Under the pieces are notes generated by a model. That model did not search any database. It saw only the letters and a list, made by a program, of their open reading frames with translations, and was not told the DNA's origin. Of a stretch of 64,000 nucleotides of DNA, positions 43,441 to 51,081 are shown piece after piece (the stretch's first letter is position 1; the number at the start of each line of letters is the position of its first letter). Origin of the DNA: Acidobacteriota bacterium (lineage in GTDB: Bacteria > Acidobacteriota > Terriglobia > Acidiferrales > UBA7541); the NCBI GenBank assembly GCA_013289585.1, contig JABCZR010000011.1, positions 1 through 64,000 of the forward strand, in the 5' to 3' direction. The translations under genes and the position numbers were made by a program.

Positions 43441-44709
43441 CTACGACGCAGTGGCGCCCGGCGTGCGCAGGGCGCGAAGGGCGGCGTATCCGAGAAGCGC
43501 AATGGCGAGGCCAAGTGCGATCCATAACAAATTGGGGTGACGTTCTGTGAATGGGCGAGGGTCGGCGTAGTTCGCGGTCAGCTCTTCTGTGCCGAGGCTG
43601 AGGTGCAGCAGCTCCTCGTTGGGCTGGATGTGAAGCGTTCGAGCAAAGTCGTATTGCGGCGCTGAAGCGCGGGCATTGCCATAGAGCAGGCGATACGCGC
43701 GATTTTCCCGGGGACGGAAAAGGACGAAGCGCAGCCTCATGGCGACCGACATTCGAACGGATGAAAGAGGCGCATCGTTTCCGTTCAGAATCTCCGCGCG
43801 GAAATATCTCGCTCCCCAGGAATCGCAGCACCGTACGCGGAGAGATTCTTCCGTTTTTCCTCTCGTGGTGTAGCGGTAAATCTCCCCGCCCCCAGCGGAT
43901 TGCCACTCCTTTTCATCCATGCTCGTCAAAATCCTCACAGCCCGATAAAACTCCGGCTGGTCCGTCTCGAAGTTCAACTCGGCGACGGGAATCGTGGAGC
44001 TCCCGAGATCTACGGTCCATTGCGTTCGCGATGGCACGCCGGTTGATTCCGGAGGCCGCAGCGCAATAAGAGGGGCGGCAGCAAGATCCTCTTTCTGGGT
44101 GTTCTGCGTAACAAAAATTTCAACGCTGGTAACAGGGAATTGATGTGCGGGCTCCTTGATGCGCAATCGCAAGTAGCGGGCATTGTTCTCGGAGTAATGG
44201 ATGGTCTGGCTGCCATCGAGGTTTTCCCTTCGAAAGCGCGAGATAGGCGCGCGAGGATTGACGATGCGCCAGAGGTGGGCGTCGTCGCTGGCCGCGATTT
44301 CCACCCAATTGATGAAATCGGATTCTGGGGTTTGCACGCGGAGGCTATTGTGAAAACCTGGCCGATCGCCGAGATCGACGATGACTTGGGTGAATTGGCC
44401 GGGGACGAAGCTGTTCTCCCTGAGGGTAGAGGGAAGGGCGACGTTCTGAGCCGGCGGGGCAAGCAAGTTTCTTACTTCGTAAGGCTGTTCGTTGCCAAGG
44501 TCGTCGATGACTCGCAAGTCGGCGAGATAGTTTTCGGAGTGAGCGAAGACTTCGCGATCGAGTGTCGCGTAGTTAAGAATTCCGGATCGCGCGGATTCGA
44601 TGGGGCGCGAATAGCGCCAGGAGCGCCAGGGGTCAGGCAAGTCCGCGGCAAACGTGGCGGCGGCGAGCGCGGCGAAGACGAGCGATAGAGAAAGGGTTCT
44701 GCGCATCAT
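43441..44709 (-). CDS. DUF3999-family membrane-anchored protein
   Basis: 422 residues. It has a signal peptide (ending TFAADL), a long beta-rich extracytoplasmic region (about 25-375) with LDREVFAHSENYLADLRVIDDLGNE at the start and two discoidin-like halves, and a C-terminal membrane helix (WIALGLAIALLGYAALRAL). This matches DUF3999 proteins, which are almost always encoded with a DUF2339 membrane protein, as here. Its ATG overlaps the DUF2339 stop (44706-44709, ATGA on the minus strand), so the two are translationally coupled. Function of the pair is unknown; envelope-related by topology. Confidence 0.88.
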   Translation of the reverse strand: MMRRTLSLSLVFAALAAATFAADLPDPWRSWRYSRPIESARSGILNYATLDREVFAHSENYLADLRVIDDLGNEQPYEVRNLLAPPAQNVALPSTLRENSFVPGQFTQVIVDLGDRPGFHNSLRVQTPESDFINWVEIAASDDAHLWRIVNPRAPISRFRRENLDGSQTIHYSENNARYLRLRIKEPAHQFPVTSVEIFVTQNTQKEDLAAAPLIALRPPESTGVPSRTQWTVDLGSSTIPVAELNFETDQPEFYRAVRILTSMDEKEWQSAGGGEIYRYTTRGKTEESLRVRCCDSWGARYFRAEILNGNDAPLSSVRMSVAMRLRFVLFRPRENRAYRLLYGNARASAPQYDFARTLHIQPNEELLHLSLGTEELTANYADPRPFTERHPNLLWIALGLAIALLGYAALRALRTPGATAS

Positions 44710-46655
44710 GAAGAGGGTCGCTCGCGAGCGACTTTGCGCTGGTAGAGAAAGGAAACGACGAGCAGGACCAGGCCGAGAATGAAGAAGGAGACGATTCGAT
44801 AGAAGCGTTCGAGATACGAGCTGTCATAGAGGAAGACTTTCGTGACCACCAGGCCGAAGAGCGCGAGCGCCTGCCAGCGCAGCAGCGCGGATTGCCGGCT
44901 GACGCCGAGGGCAATCAGGCCGGAAGCGTAGGCGGTCCAGAGAAGGGAAAGCGACAAGTGCTGTGCCAGGCCGGAATCGATGCCCAGGCCGGAATGGGAA
45001 CCGAAGTGATCCCAGAGTTCGAGCGAGAGCGCCAGGAGGGCAAAGAAATTGATAGCCACGGCGAAGACGCCGAGGGCGTTGAATTCATCGTGGCCAACAG
45101 ACGAGACATGCTCGCGCGCGGCGTAAAGCACCACTCCGAAGCAGGCGATGAGCACGGCGTAAGCTGCGAACCGCTCATTGAACAGGAATTGCGGTGCGGG
45201 CAATGGAAAGATCAGTAGCCGGACGGCGGCGAGGGCGAGCAGGAAGTAGCCGCCCGTGCGCAGAAATCCCGTCAACGAGCGAAAGCCCGTCCAGACGAGG
45301 ACGGCGCCTTCGACGGCGAAAGCCAGCGTGATCCATTTGCCTTCGAGGCGGATGGGAATGGCTAGAGTGGCGAAGGTCAGAGCCAGCCCAGCGAATAGCA
45401 ATCGGGTAAGGGGCGATGCGCCGGATTTCGGCGGCGGTGCGAGCCGTGCCACGAGTACGTGGGCGCCCGACAGCGCGAGCACCAGGAGTGTCAGCGGCCA
45501 GCGGTCCTGCGGCCAGAGCATGACATAGAGTGCCGCGAGATAGGCAAAAGAGTTGACGAGAACCACGATGACATCCAGTTCCTGCAGCATGGAGAGGCGC
45601 ACGGCGCGAAGAACGGGGAGCACAGCGTAGAGAAGAAAGAAGAGCGTGGCAAAGATCACCGTGCGCTCGAGTCTATTCGGGCGGTAAAACTCCGAGTACC
45701 AGCCCCAGAAGTAGAGTTGGCTGAGAAGAAAGGAAATGGGGGTAAGCGTGCGCCAGTCACGGCGCATTTCGATCACCAGCAATCCCGCGCCGAGAATCAG
45801 TAGATAAGTGAAGAGCACAACCTGGGCGTCCTTGCCTTCGCTGACGAGGATGGGCGTGAGAAACCCGCCAAAGAGTGAGAGGAGAGCGATGCGCTGCGAA
45901 TTGCGGCCCAGGGCGACGGCTGCCATCCCGGCGGTGATGACGATCATGGCTGCAAAGCCGACGTCCAGGCTGAAGAGCTTGTAGTACTGGCAACCGGCCC
46001 AGATCGAGAGATAGAGGACCGCTGCACCCAGTCCGGCAATGCCCTCGGAGAAGTAGGCGTAGCCGCGCTGCAGTAGCCAATGGCTCCACGGGAGCATCGC
46101 GGCGCCGAGCAGAATCCCGATGGCCACGCGGCCGCTGGGGCCGATCCAGTTGTTGTCAAACGCATATTTGAGGAAAAAAGTGACCGCGCTGATGATGGCA
46201 ATAATACCGATGCGGTTCAGCCAGCGGCCGCCGATAAGCGTTTCCATGTCCCGAACGGAGGAACTTTTCGATTGTGAACTGTGCAGGGGCGGTGCCGCGA
46301 ACACGTCTATCCGAGGAGGAAGGGTCGAGACTTCATGGGGCTTGGGAAGTTCCCTGGACGGATGGAGCGGCGGAGACGAGGCTGGCGAAGTCGAAGGAAT
46401 ATGAGCGACTGGGAACGCTGGGGCAGGCGCCGACGATTCCGGCTTTGGCGGCGGAGCGGTAACTGACTCGCGAGACGCGAAGGCCCTCTCGATCGCGCTG
46501 AGCTGCCGCTCTAGCGTATTAATACGGCCTACCAAATCGTGGAGGGGAGCCTTATTCAGTTCGTCGGACAGCTTCTGAACTCGGATGAATGCGGCGATGG
46601 CAAGGATGGGGGTCAGGATCAGGAGGATCGCCGCGAGAACGCCGAGAAATTCCAT
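44706..46655 (-). CDS. DUF2339-family polytopic membrane protein
   Basis: 649 residues. It has an N-terminal membrane segment, a short coiled coil (ELNKAPLHDLVGRINTLERQ), a Pro/Ser-rich linker (about 65-130), then the DUF2339 signature LIGGRWLNRIGIIAIISAVTFFLKYAFDNNWIGPSGRVA (residues about 142-180) and some 18 further hydrophobic helices to the end. It is predicted to sit in the inner membrane with most of its mass in helices. The DUF3999 gene follows with a 4-nt overlap. Activity is unknown in any organism to my knowledge. Confidence 0.92.
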   Translation of the reverse strand: MEFLGVLAAILLILTPILAIAAFIRVQKLSDELNKAPLHDLVGRINTLERQLSAIERAFASRESVTAPPPKPESSAPAPAFPVAHIPSTSPASSPPLHPSRELPKPHEVSTLPPRIDVFAAPPLHSSQSKSSSVRDMETLIGGRWLNRIGIIAIISAVTFFLKYAFDNNWIGPSGRVAIGILLGAAMLPWSHWLLQRGYAYFSEGIAGLGAAVLYLSIWAGCQYYKLFSLDVGFAAMIVITAGMAAVALGRNSQRIALLSLFGGFLTPILVSEGKDAQVVLFTYLLILGAGLLVIEMRRDWRTLTPISFLLSQLYFWGWYSEFYRPNRLERTVIFATLFFLLYAVLPVLRAVRLSMLQELDVIVVLVNSFAYLAALYVMLWPQDRWPLTLLVLALSGAHVLVARLAPPPKSGASPLTRLLFAGLALTFATLAIPIRLEGKWITLAFAVEGAVLVWTGFRSLTGFLRTGGYFLLALAAVRLLIFPLPAPQFLFNERFAAYAVLIACFGVVLYAAREHVSSVGHDEFNALGVFAVAINFFALLALSLELWDHFGSHSGLGIDSGLAQHLSLSLLWTAYASGLIALGVSRQSALLRWQALALFGLVVTKVFLYDSSYLERFYRIVSFFILGLVLLVVSFLYQRKVARERPSS

Positions 46656-47200
46656 AGGAGACGCGAGGGTTTCGCGAAGGTCGCATTAGAACACACTTAG
46701 ACAAGTGGAACAACGGCAGCAGAAGTCCGCTGGCCGCGTCCCTTCCTGAAGGGATTCGGGATCTTCGCGAAGCATGCCCGCGAATTGACGGCAAGCGCCG
46801 TGTGGGCGTGTGGGATTGATACGCAAGGGGTTCCGGCGTCACTAATAATGGAGAATTTGCCCCCTGTACCAAGGTACAGGTTTTCCACAGGTGGTACAGG
46901 GAAAAAGAGGCGAAAACGGGGGCGAAAGTTGATGGAAATTAACTATATTTGTTTTCTGTAAGTTACAATGGTTCAAACTGAAACGGCCGGTACTAGTAGC
47001 GTGGTTTATCCCTCAAAATGTGTCTACTGTACCATCGCGTTTTGGGCTGGAAAGCTGTCAAATGGTACAGGTGCGGCGGACAGAAATGGACCTAACGGAC
47101 AGGGCCCTGCATCTAAGGAACGAAAGAAGATTTGAGTAGGAACAACCCACTGAGGGGCAATCGTTGAATGCGGTGGGGAACGGGAATCGAGGGGAAGAAG
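46656..47200. other. Intergenic region with clustered GGTACAG motifs
   Basis: A 545-nt gap between the DUF2339 gene (minus) and a small membrane protein gene (plus). Its main content is five GGTACAG copies, listed separately. A single DnaA-box-like TTTTCCACA lies at 46881-46889. No gene is evident. Confidence 0.5.
46863..47070. repeat. Five-copy GGTACAG motif cluster, two of them in inverted pairs
   Basis: CCTGTACC (46863-46870) and GGTACAGG (46873-46880) form a palindrome with AA at its centre. A third copy, GGTACAG, is at 46893-46899. CTGTACCAT (47027-47035) and ATGGTACAG (47062-47070) form a second inverted pair with 9-bp arms. The layout suggests binding sites for a dimeric regulator controlling the divergent genes. 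Confidence 0.6.
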
Positions 47201-47500
47201 ATGAAGACCAAGGACAAAAGCCGTAAATGGATGTGGGGGTTCCTGGCGACTGTAGTCGCGCTGCAAGCGTATTTCGTCTGGGAAATCCTGGCTGCCTTTG
47301 CCCTGTTTTTCGTGGGATTCGCCGCGATCGCGGCCGTGATCGGGAGCCTGTACATGATGCACAGGATTTGGGCCACGGCGGTTGAAAAGCTCGCCAACAG
47401 CCAGCACCCGGTGATGGTAGCCACCCGGCAGGGAATCGACAGTGTCGAAGATCTGGCGCGCCGGCCATTTCGGCGTCCCGGATCGGCACCAGCCCGTTAA
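47201..47500 (+). CDS. Small membrane protein of unknown function
   Basis: 99 residues from ATG 47201 (MKTKDKSRK), which follows GAGGGG; an in-frame ATG at 47168 would add 11 residues. A basic N-terminus precedes two membrane helices (MWGFLATVVALQAYFVWEIL and ALFFVGFAAIAAVIGSLYMM), then a short basic tail. No family recognised. It is 130 nt downstream of the GGTACAG cluster, which may control it, and is closed by a strong terminator. Confidence 0.6.
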   Translation: MKTKDKSRKWMWGFLATVVALQAYFVWEILAAFALFFVGFAAIAAVIGSLYMMHRIWATAVEKLANSQHPVMVATRQGIDSVEDLARRPFRRPGSAPAR

Positions 47501-47595
47501 GCTTGATTGATGACCTTCTGGCTTCGGCCAGAGCACTCGCAGGAACCGTCAACCTGCCTCCTTCAGGAATGACGAGGGATCTGCGGCAAGAGTGA

Positions 47596-47644
47596 AAAGG
47601 AAAAAGGCCAACCGCCCTGAGAGAACGGTTGGCCTTTTTCCTTT
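47596..47644. terminator. Strong bidirectional terminator
   Basis: A 19-bp perfect stem (47596-47614 with 47626-47644), an 11-nt loop, with A-rich sequence on the left arm and T-rich on the right. It lies between two convergent genes (ending 47500 and 47700) and should stop transcription from both sides. Confidence 0.92.
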
Positions 47645-47699
47645 GGTCTCGGGGGATTCCGGCGAAGAGAGATGGGCCGGTTCCCCGTCTAGACTATTC

Positions 47700-49238
47700 C
47701 TAGTGCGTCAGCGGGTCGATATCTGAATTAGGGATGATTTCGGGTTCATCCTGGGTGCGTGAGTCCCCGTTGGCTTCATATAGTCCTTTACCATTGTCCT
47801 TGAGGAGCCCGTCGAGCGTGGCTTTCGAATGCTCATCCACGGCGCTGACGGCCGCCACCAGGCACGAATACAAAAAGGCTTTCATGCCTTTGCGGAACTG
47901 GTCGGTGGAGCGCTCGGCAGCGCGAGCCACGTCGGACTCCAGGGCCAGGCGCCTGGCATCGCACGCGGCGCGGCTCTCCGCGTCGAGCGAGGAGAGCGCG
48001 GAAGCCGCCCGTTCTTTCGTTTCCGAGAGCGCCATATTCACATGCATTTCGGCCTGCCGTTGGAAGGCCCCCAGAGCGGAGTTCACGGCGCTCTGCGCCA
48101 ACGCCTGGACTTCGGCGGAGCGTGCATCCAGTTTCAATAGAGCTTCGTCGGTTACCGATTGCGCGCTTGCCAGCAGGCGTTCGTAGCGCCGTTCCGCGGC
48201 ACGGGCCGTCGCGCCTTCGAATTCCACGGACGCCTGGGTAACCGCCTCGTTCATCTTTGCGTGGATCTGCGGCTCAATTTCCCGCGACATTTTTTCCACG
48301 AATTCCTGTGCCCGGGCCAGTTCACGCCGCAAGTCTCCCGCTTGCCTCTCAAGCCTCTGGGCCATGTCTTCCGCTTGGCCTCGATAGAGTTCCATCTGCT
48401 CCTTCCACTGCGAGGCCACATCGCCGGAGAATTGTTCCTTCGTGGAGATTCGCATGGATTCAATTCGCGCGGGGAAAAGCTCTTCGACTTCCTTTACGCT
48501 CGAAGCGCGAATCTCCTCGATGGAACGGAGCGCCTGGCGAACAGCTTCGCCGACGTGTTTGGCCACTGCTGCTTGCGCGGCTTTTTCCGCGGCGAGCTGC
48601 AACTTGCCCTGCAACGCGTTGACGAGCCCATCGGGCGTGATGACCACGCGCCGCTGTTTTGGCGGCTCCGGCTCCTGGGGGGCCGGCGATTTTGCCGCAC
48701 CTGCGGCTGGGGACGGAGAAGGAAATGTGGCGACTTCGGCCATCTTCGGCTCCGGACGAGCTGGGAGCTCCACGAGGTTGGCAGGCAGAGTGGCCGGTTC
48801 CTCTGCAGGCTCGACGCCTGTTCCGAGGCTGGCCATGGAGGAACTCATGCCTTCAGCGGCCAGCCAGTCCTGCGGTGGCGCAGCTATGCCCCAGACATTT
48901 CCCGGGATTTCCAACTCCACGCCGACCTGCTGCAGTTCGCGCGCGCTGTGGGACATGTGTACGGACTTCACAATCGCACGCAGGGCCGGCGGTTTCGGCT
49001 CCACCTCCAGACCGACCACCTGCATCGTAATCATTGAGCCAACCCCGTAGTCGTGGCGGGACGGATACCGGCAGCCGTGCAGATTCAGGCTGGTGGAGAC
49101 GGTGCGTTCCACGAACGGCTCGCCCAGGCGGTTTTGGCCAAAAATGATCAGCGGAACGGACCGTTCAATGCGCGTGCTGCGGCGAGCGTCTTCGCCGGTG
49201 GTGTTCCCAGGAGCACTAGCGAGAGTCGAGTGGCTCAC
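47700..49238 (-). CDS. PilZ-domain protein with long coiled coil
   Basis: 512 residues from GTG 49238, which lies four bases after GGAGG; GTG 49331 would add 31 residues and lacks a ribosome site. The N-terminal 110 residues look like a PilZ domain: DARRSTRIERSVPLIIFGQN and STSLNLHGCRYPSRHDYG, with RxxxR present and the second motif altered (NLHGC). A Pro/Ala-rich linker follows (about 125-205), then about 250 residues of Glu/Arg/Ala-rich helix (for example QGKLQLAAEKAAQAAVAKHV), probably an extended coiled coil of apolipoprotein or MCP-like type. No membrane segment. It could link c-di-GMP to a large filament or chemosensory-like assembly; this is inference. Confidence 0.75.
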   Translation of the reverse strand: MSHSTLASAPGNTTGEDARRSTRIERSVPLIIFGQNRLGEPFVERTVSTSLNLHGCRYPSRHDYGVGSMITMQVVGLEVEPKPPALRAIVKSVHMSHSARELQQVGVELEIPGNVWGIAAPPQDWLAAEGMSSSMASLGTGVEPAEEPATLPANLVELPARPEPKMAEVATFPSPSPAAGAAKSPAPQEPEPPKQRRVVITPDGLVNALQGKLQLAAEKAAQAAVAKHVGEAVRQALRSIEEIRASSVKEVEELFPARIESMRISTKEQFSGDVASQWKEQMELYRGQAEDMAQRLERQAGDLRRELARAQEFVEKMSREIEPQIHAKMNEAVTQASVEFEGATARAAERRYERLLASAQSVTDEALLKLDARSAEVQALAQSAVNSALGAFQRQAEMHVNMALSETKERAASALSSLDAESRAACDARRLALESDVARAAERSTDQFRKGMKAFLYSCLVAAVSAVDEHSKATLDGLLKDNGKGLYEANGDSRTQDEPEIIPNSDIDPLTH

Positions 49239-49538
49239 GTCTCCTCCCAAGAAAACGATTTTCGAAGGACATTCGGATGAAAACACCTCTGCTTTGATGT
49301 TGAAAAGCTTACGCGAGGATGCAAACTCCACAAAACCGCAATCCAGATTTCGCCGCGGCTGAGTGAAGAAGGCTTCCCTCTGGACCCCACGCGGCTGATG
49401 TTAGCCGAAGCTTGGGCGGTTGTCGATGTCCGGCTTGCGCTTAGCCATGTTTTCCCTGGTTTCGGACGGGGTGTTGGAAGGACGCGACGATTGACTGTAT
49501 CTCTGGTAGGCTGTGCGTCCTTGAGGGAGGAATTTGAC
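49239..49538. other. Divergent intergenic gap, nothing recognised
   Basis: A 300-nt gap between the PilZ/coiled-coil gene and the amidohydrolase. It holds the AGGAG-type ribosome sites of both and must hold their promoters; no other feature stands out. Confidence 0.4.
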
Positions 49539-50819
49539 ATGCGCCGTTTCGTTGCTGCTTTTTTGTTGAGTCTGGTTACCTTTCTTGGAGCTTCCGCTCA
49601 GACGCCGCATAGTATTGCTATCCGCGCAGGAAAGCTGATCGATGGCAAGAGCGAAAAGCCCATTGAGAACGCGCTGATCGTGATCGAGGGAGACACGATT
49701 AAATCCGTGACGCCCAGTGGCAAGGCCCCATCAGGAATGGAGACCATTGACCTTTCGAAGGCCACGGTGCTGGCTGGATTCATCGATGCGCACACCCATG
49801 TGATGCTGAACGGCGACATCACCTCCGAGGAGTACGACACCCAATTGCTTAAGGAGTCGATCCCCTACCGCGCGATCCTTGGCGCGCGCAACGCGGACAT
49901 CGCACTGTTGCACGGATTTACGACTTTGCGCGACGTCGAAACCGAAGGCGCGATGTTTGCCGACGTGGATGTAAAGATGGCGATTGCCAGAGGCGAGGTT
50001 CCCGGCCCGCGCATGCAGGTGGCCACGCGCGCGATGGCTCCGACGGGAATGTATCCGTTGCTCGGATACTCGTGGGAGCTGAAAGTGCCGACGGGCGTAC
50101 AGAGCGTGGACGGAGTGGACGGCGCGCGCAAAGCCGTTCGCGAACAGGCGATGTATGGAGCCGACTGGATCAAGTATTACTCGGACAGGCGGTATCACTT
50201 CGAAGGCGACGTGCTGCATTCGATGGTGAATTTTACGGACGAGGAAGCGCGGGCGATTGTGGACGAGGCCCATCGCCTCGGAAAGAAAGTGGCGGCGCAC
50301 GCGATTGGCAGCGACGGCATCGCCGCCGCGCTACGCGCCGGTGTGGACACCATCGAACACGGCGACGGCCTCACCGATGCGCTGATGGATGAAATGGCGA
50401 AGAAAGGAGTTTATTGGGTGCCGACGATTACCGTAGGCGTTTATGTGGCTCCAGGCCGCGGCGGTAACTGGCCGAAAATGGCGGATTTGCAGCGCGAGAA
50501 CTTTCCGAAAGCCATCAAGAAGGGAGTGAAAATCGCCTTGGGCACAGACGCCGGCGGTTTCGATTGGAAAGTGCTGAACGAAGCCAAGGAGTTCGAATAC
50601 TACGTGCAGTACGGCATGACTCCGATGCAGGCGATCCGCGCGGGCACGTCCGTCCCTGCTGAGTTGCTCGGCTGGAGCGACAAACTGGGAACCGTCGAAG
50701 CAGGGAAGTGGGCGGACATCGTAGCCGTTTCGGGCGATCCGCTGAAAGACATCACGGAATTACAGCGAGTGGTATTTGTGATGAAGGGCGGCACGGTCTA
50801 TAAGAATGATGTGAAATGA
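49539..50819 (+). CDS. Exported amidohydrolase (imidazolonepropionase-like)
   Basis: 426 residues from ATG 49539, seven bases after GGGAGGA; the frame is open for 47 more codons without coding character. A signal peptide ends GASAQ. All metal-centre motifs are present: AGFIDAHTHVML, ADWIKYYSD (Lys), AAHAIGSDG, IEHGDGL and LGTDAGG. It is therefore probably an active periplasmic metal-dependent amidohydrolase, of the group often annotated imidazolonepropionase-like or Xaa-Pro dipeptidase-like. Substrate unknown. The third ADOP gene starts 262 nt downstream. Confidence 0.93.
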   Translation: MRRFVAAFLLSLVTFLGASAQTPHSIAIRAGKLIDGKSEKPIENALIVIEGDTIKSVTPSGKAPSGMETIDLSKATVLAGFIDAHTHVMLNGDITSEEYDTQLLKESIPYRAILGARNADIALLHGFTTLRDVETEGAMFADVDVKMAIARGEVPGPRMQVATRAMAPTGMYPLLGYSWELKVPTGVQSVDGVDGARKAVREQAMYGADWIKYYSDRRYHFEGDVLHSMVNFTDEEARAIVDEAHRLGKKVAAHAIGSDGIAAALRAGVDTIEHGDGLTDALMDEMAKKGVYWVPTITVGVYVAPGRGGNWPKMADLQRENFPKAIKKGVKIALGTDAGGFDWKVLNEAKEFEYYVQYGMTPMQAIRAGTSVPAELLGWSDKLGTVEAGKWADIVAVSGDPLKDITELQRVVFVMKGGTVYKNDVK

Positions 50820-51081
50820 GAATTGGAATCTGCGCTTTCTCCTCTCGAGCCCAGATGGAGAAAGTGGGCGCTCGAGGGCGAGACGCCGATTGCAGTTGAG
50901 CCGATGCCGTATTGCAAAGCGAATTCGCCAATCATAGTGAGAAAGCTTGCGCTGGTTCCAGGTTCACCAGCGATCCTCGTCAACATGGCGCTACGAAGCC
51001 GGAGCCATTTTGGATGCTTACACTGCGCCTAAAGCTGGGTCTAACGCTGTAGTATTAACACTGGCTACAGCGAGGCGGGCG

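Noticed and set aside
46881-46889. DnaA-box-like TTTTCCACA, suggesting an origin
   Set aside because: Only one such box was seen, with no dnaA, dnaN or AT-rich unwinding region nearby; chance is likely.
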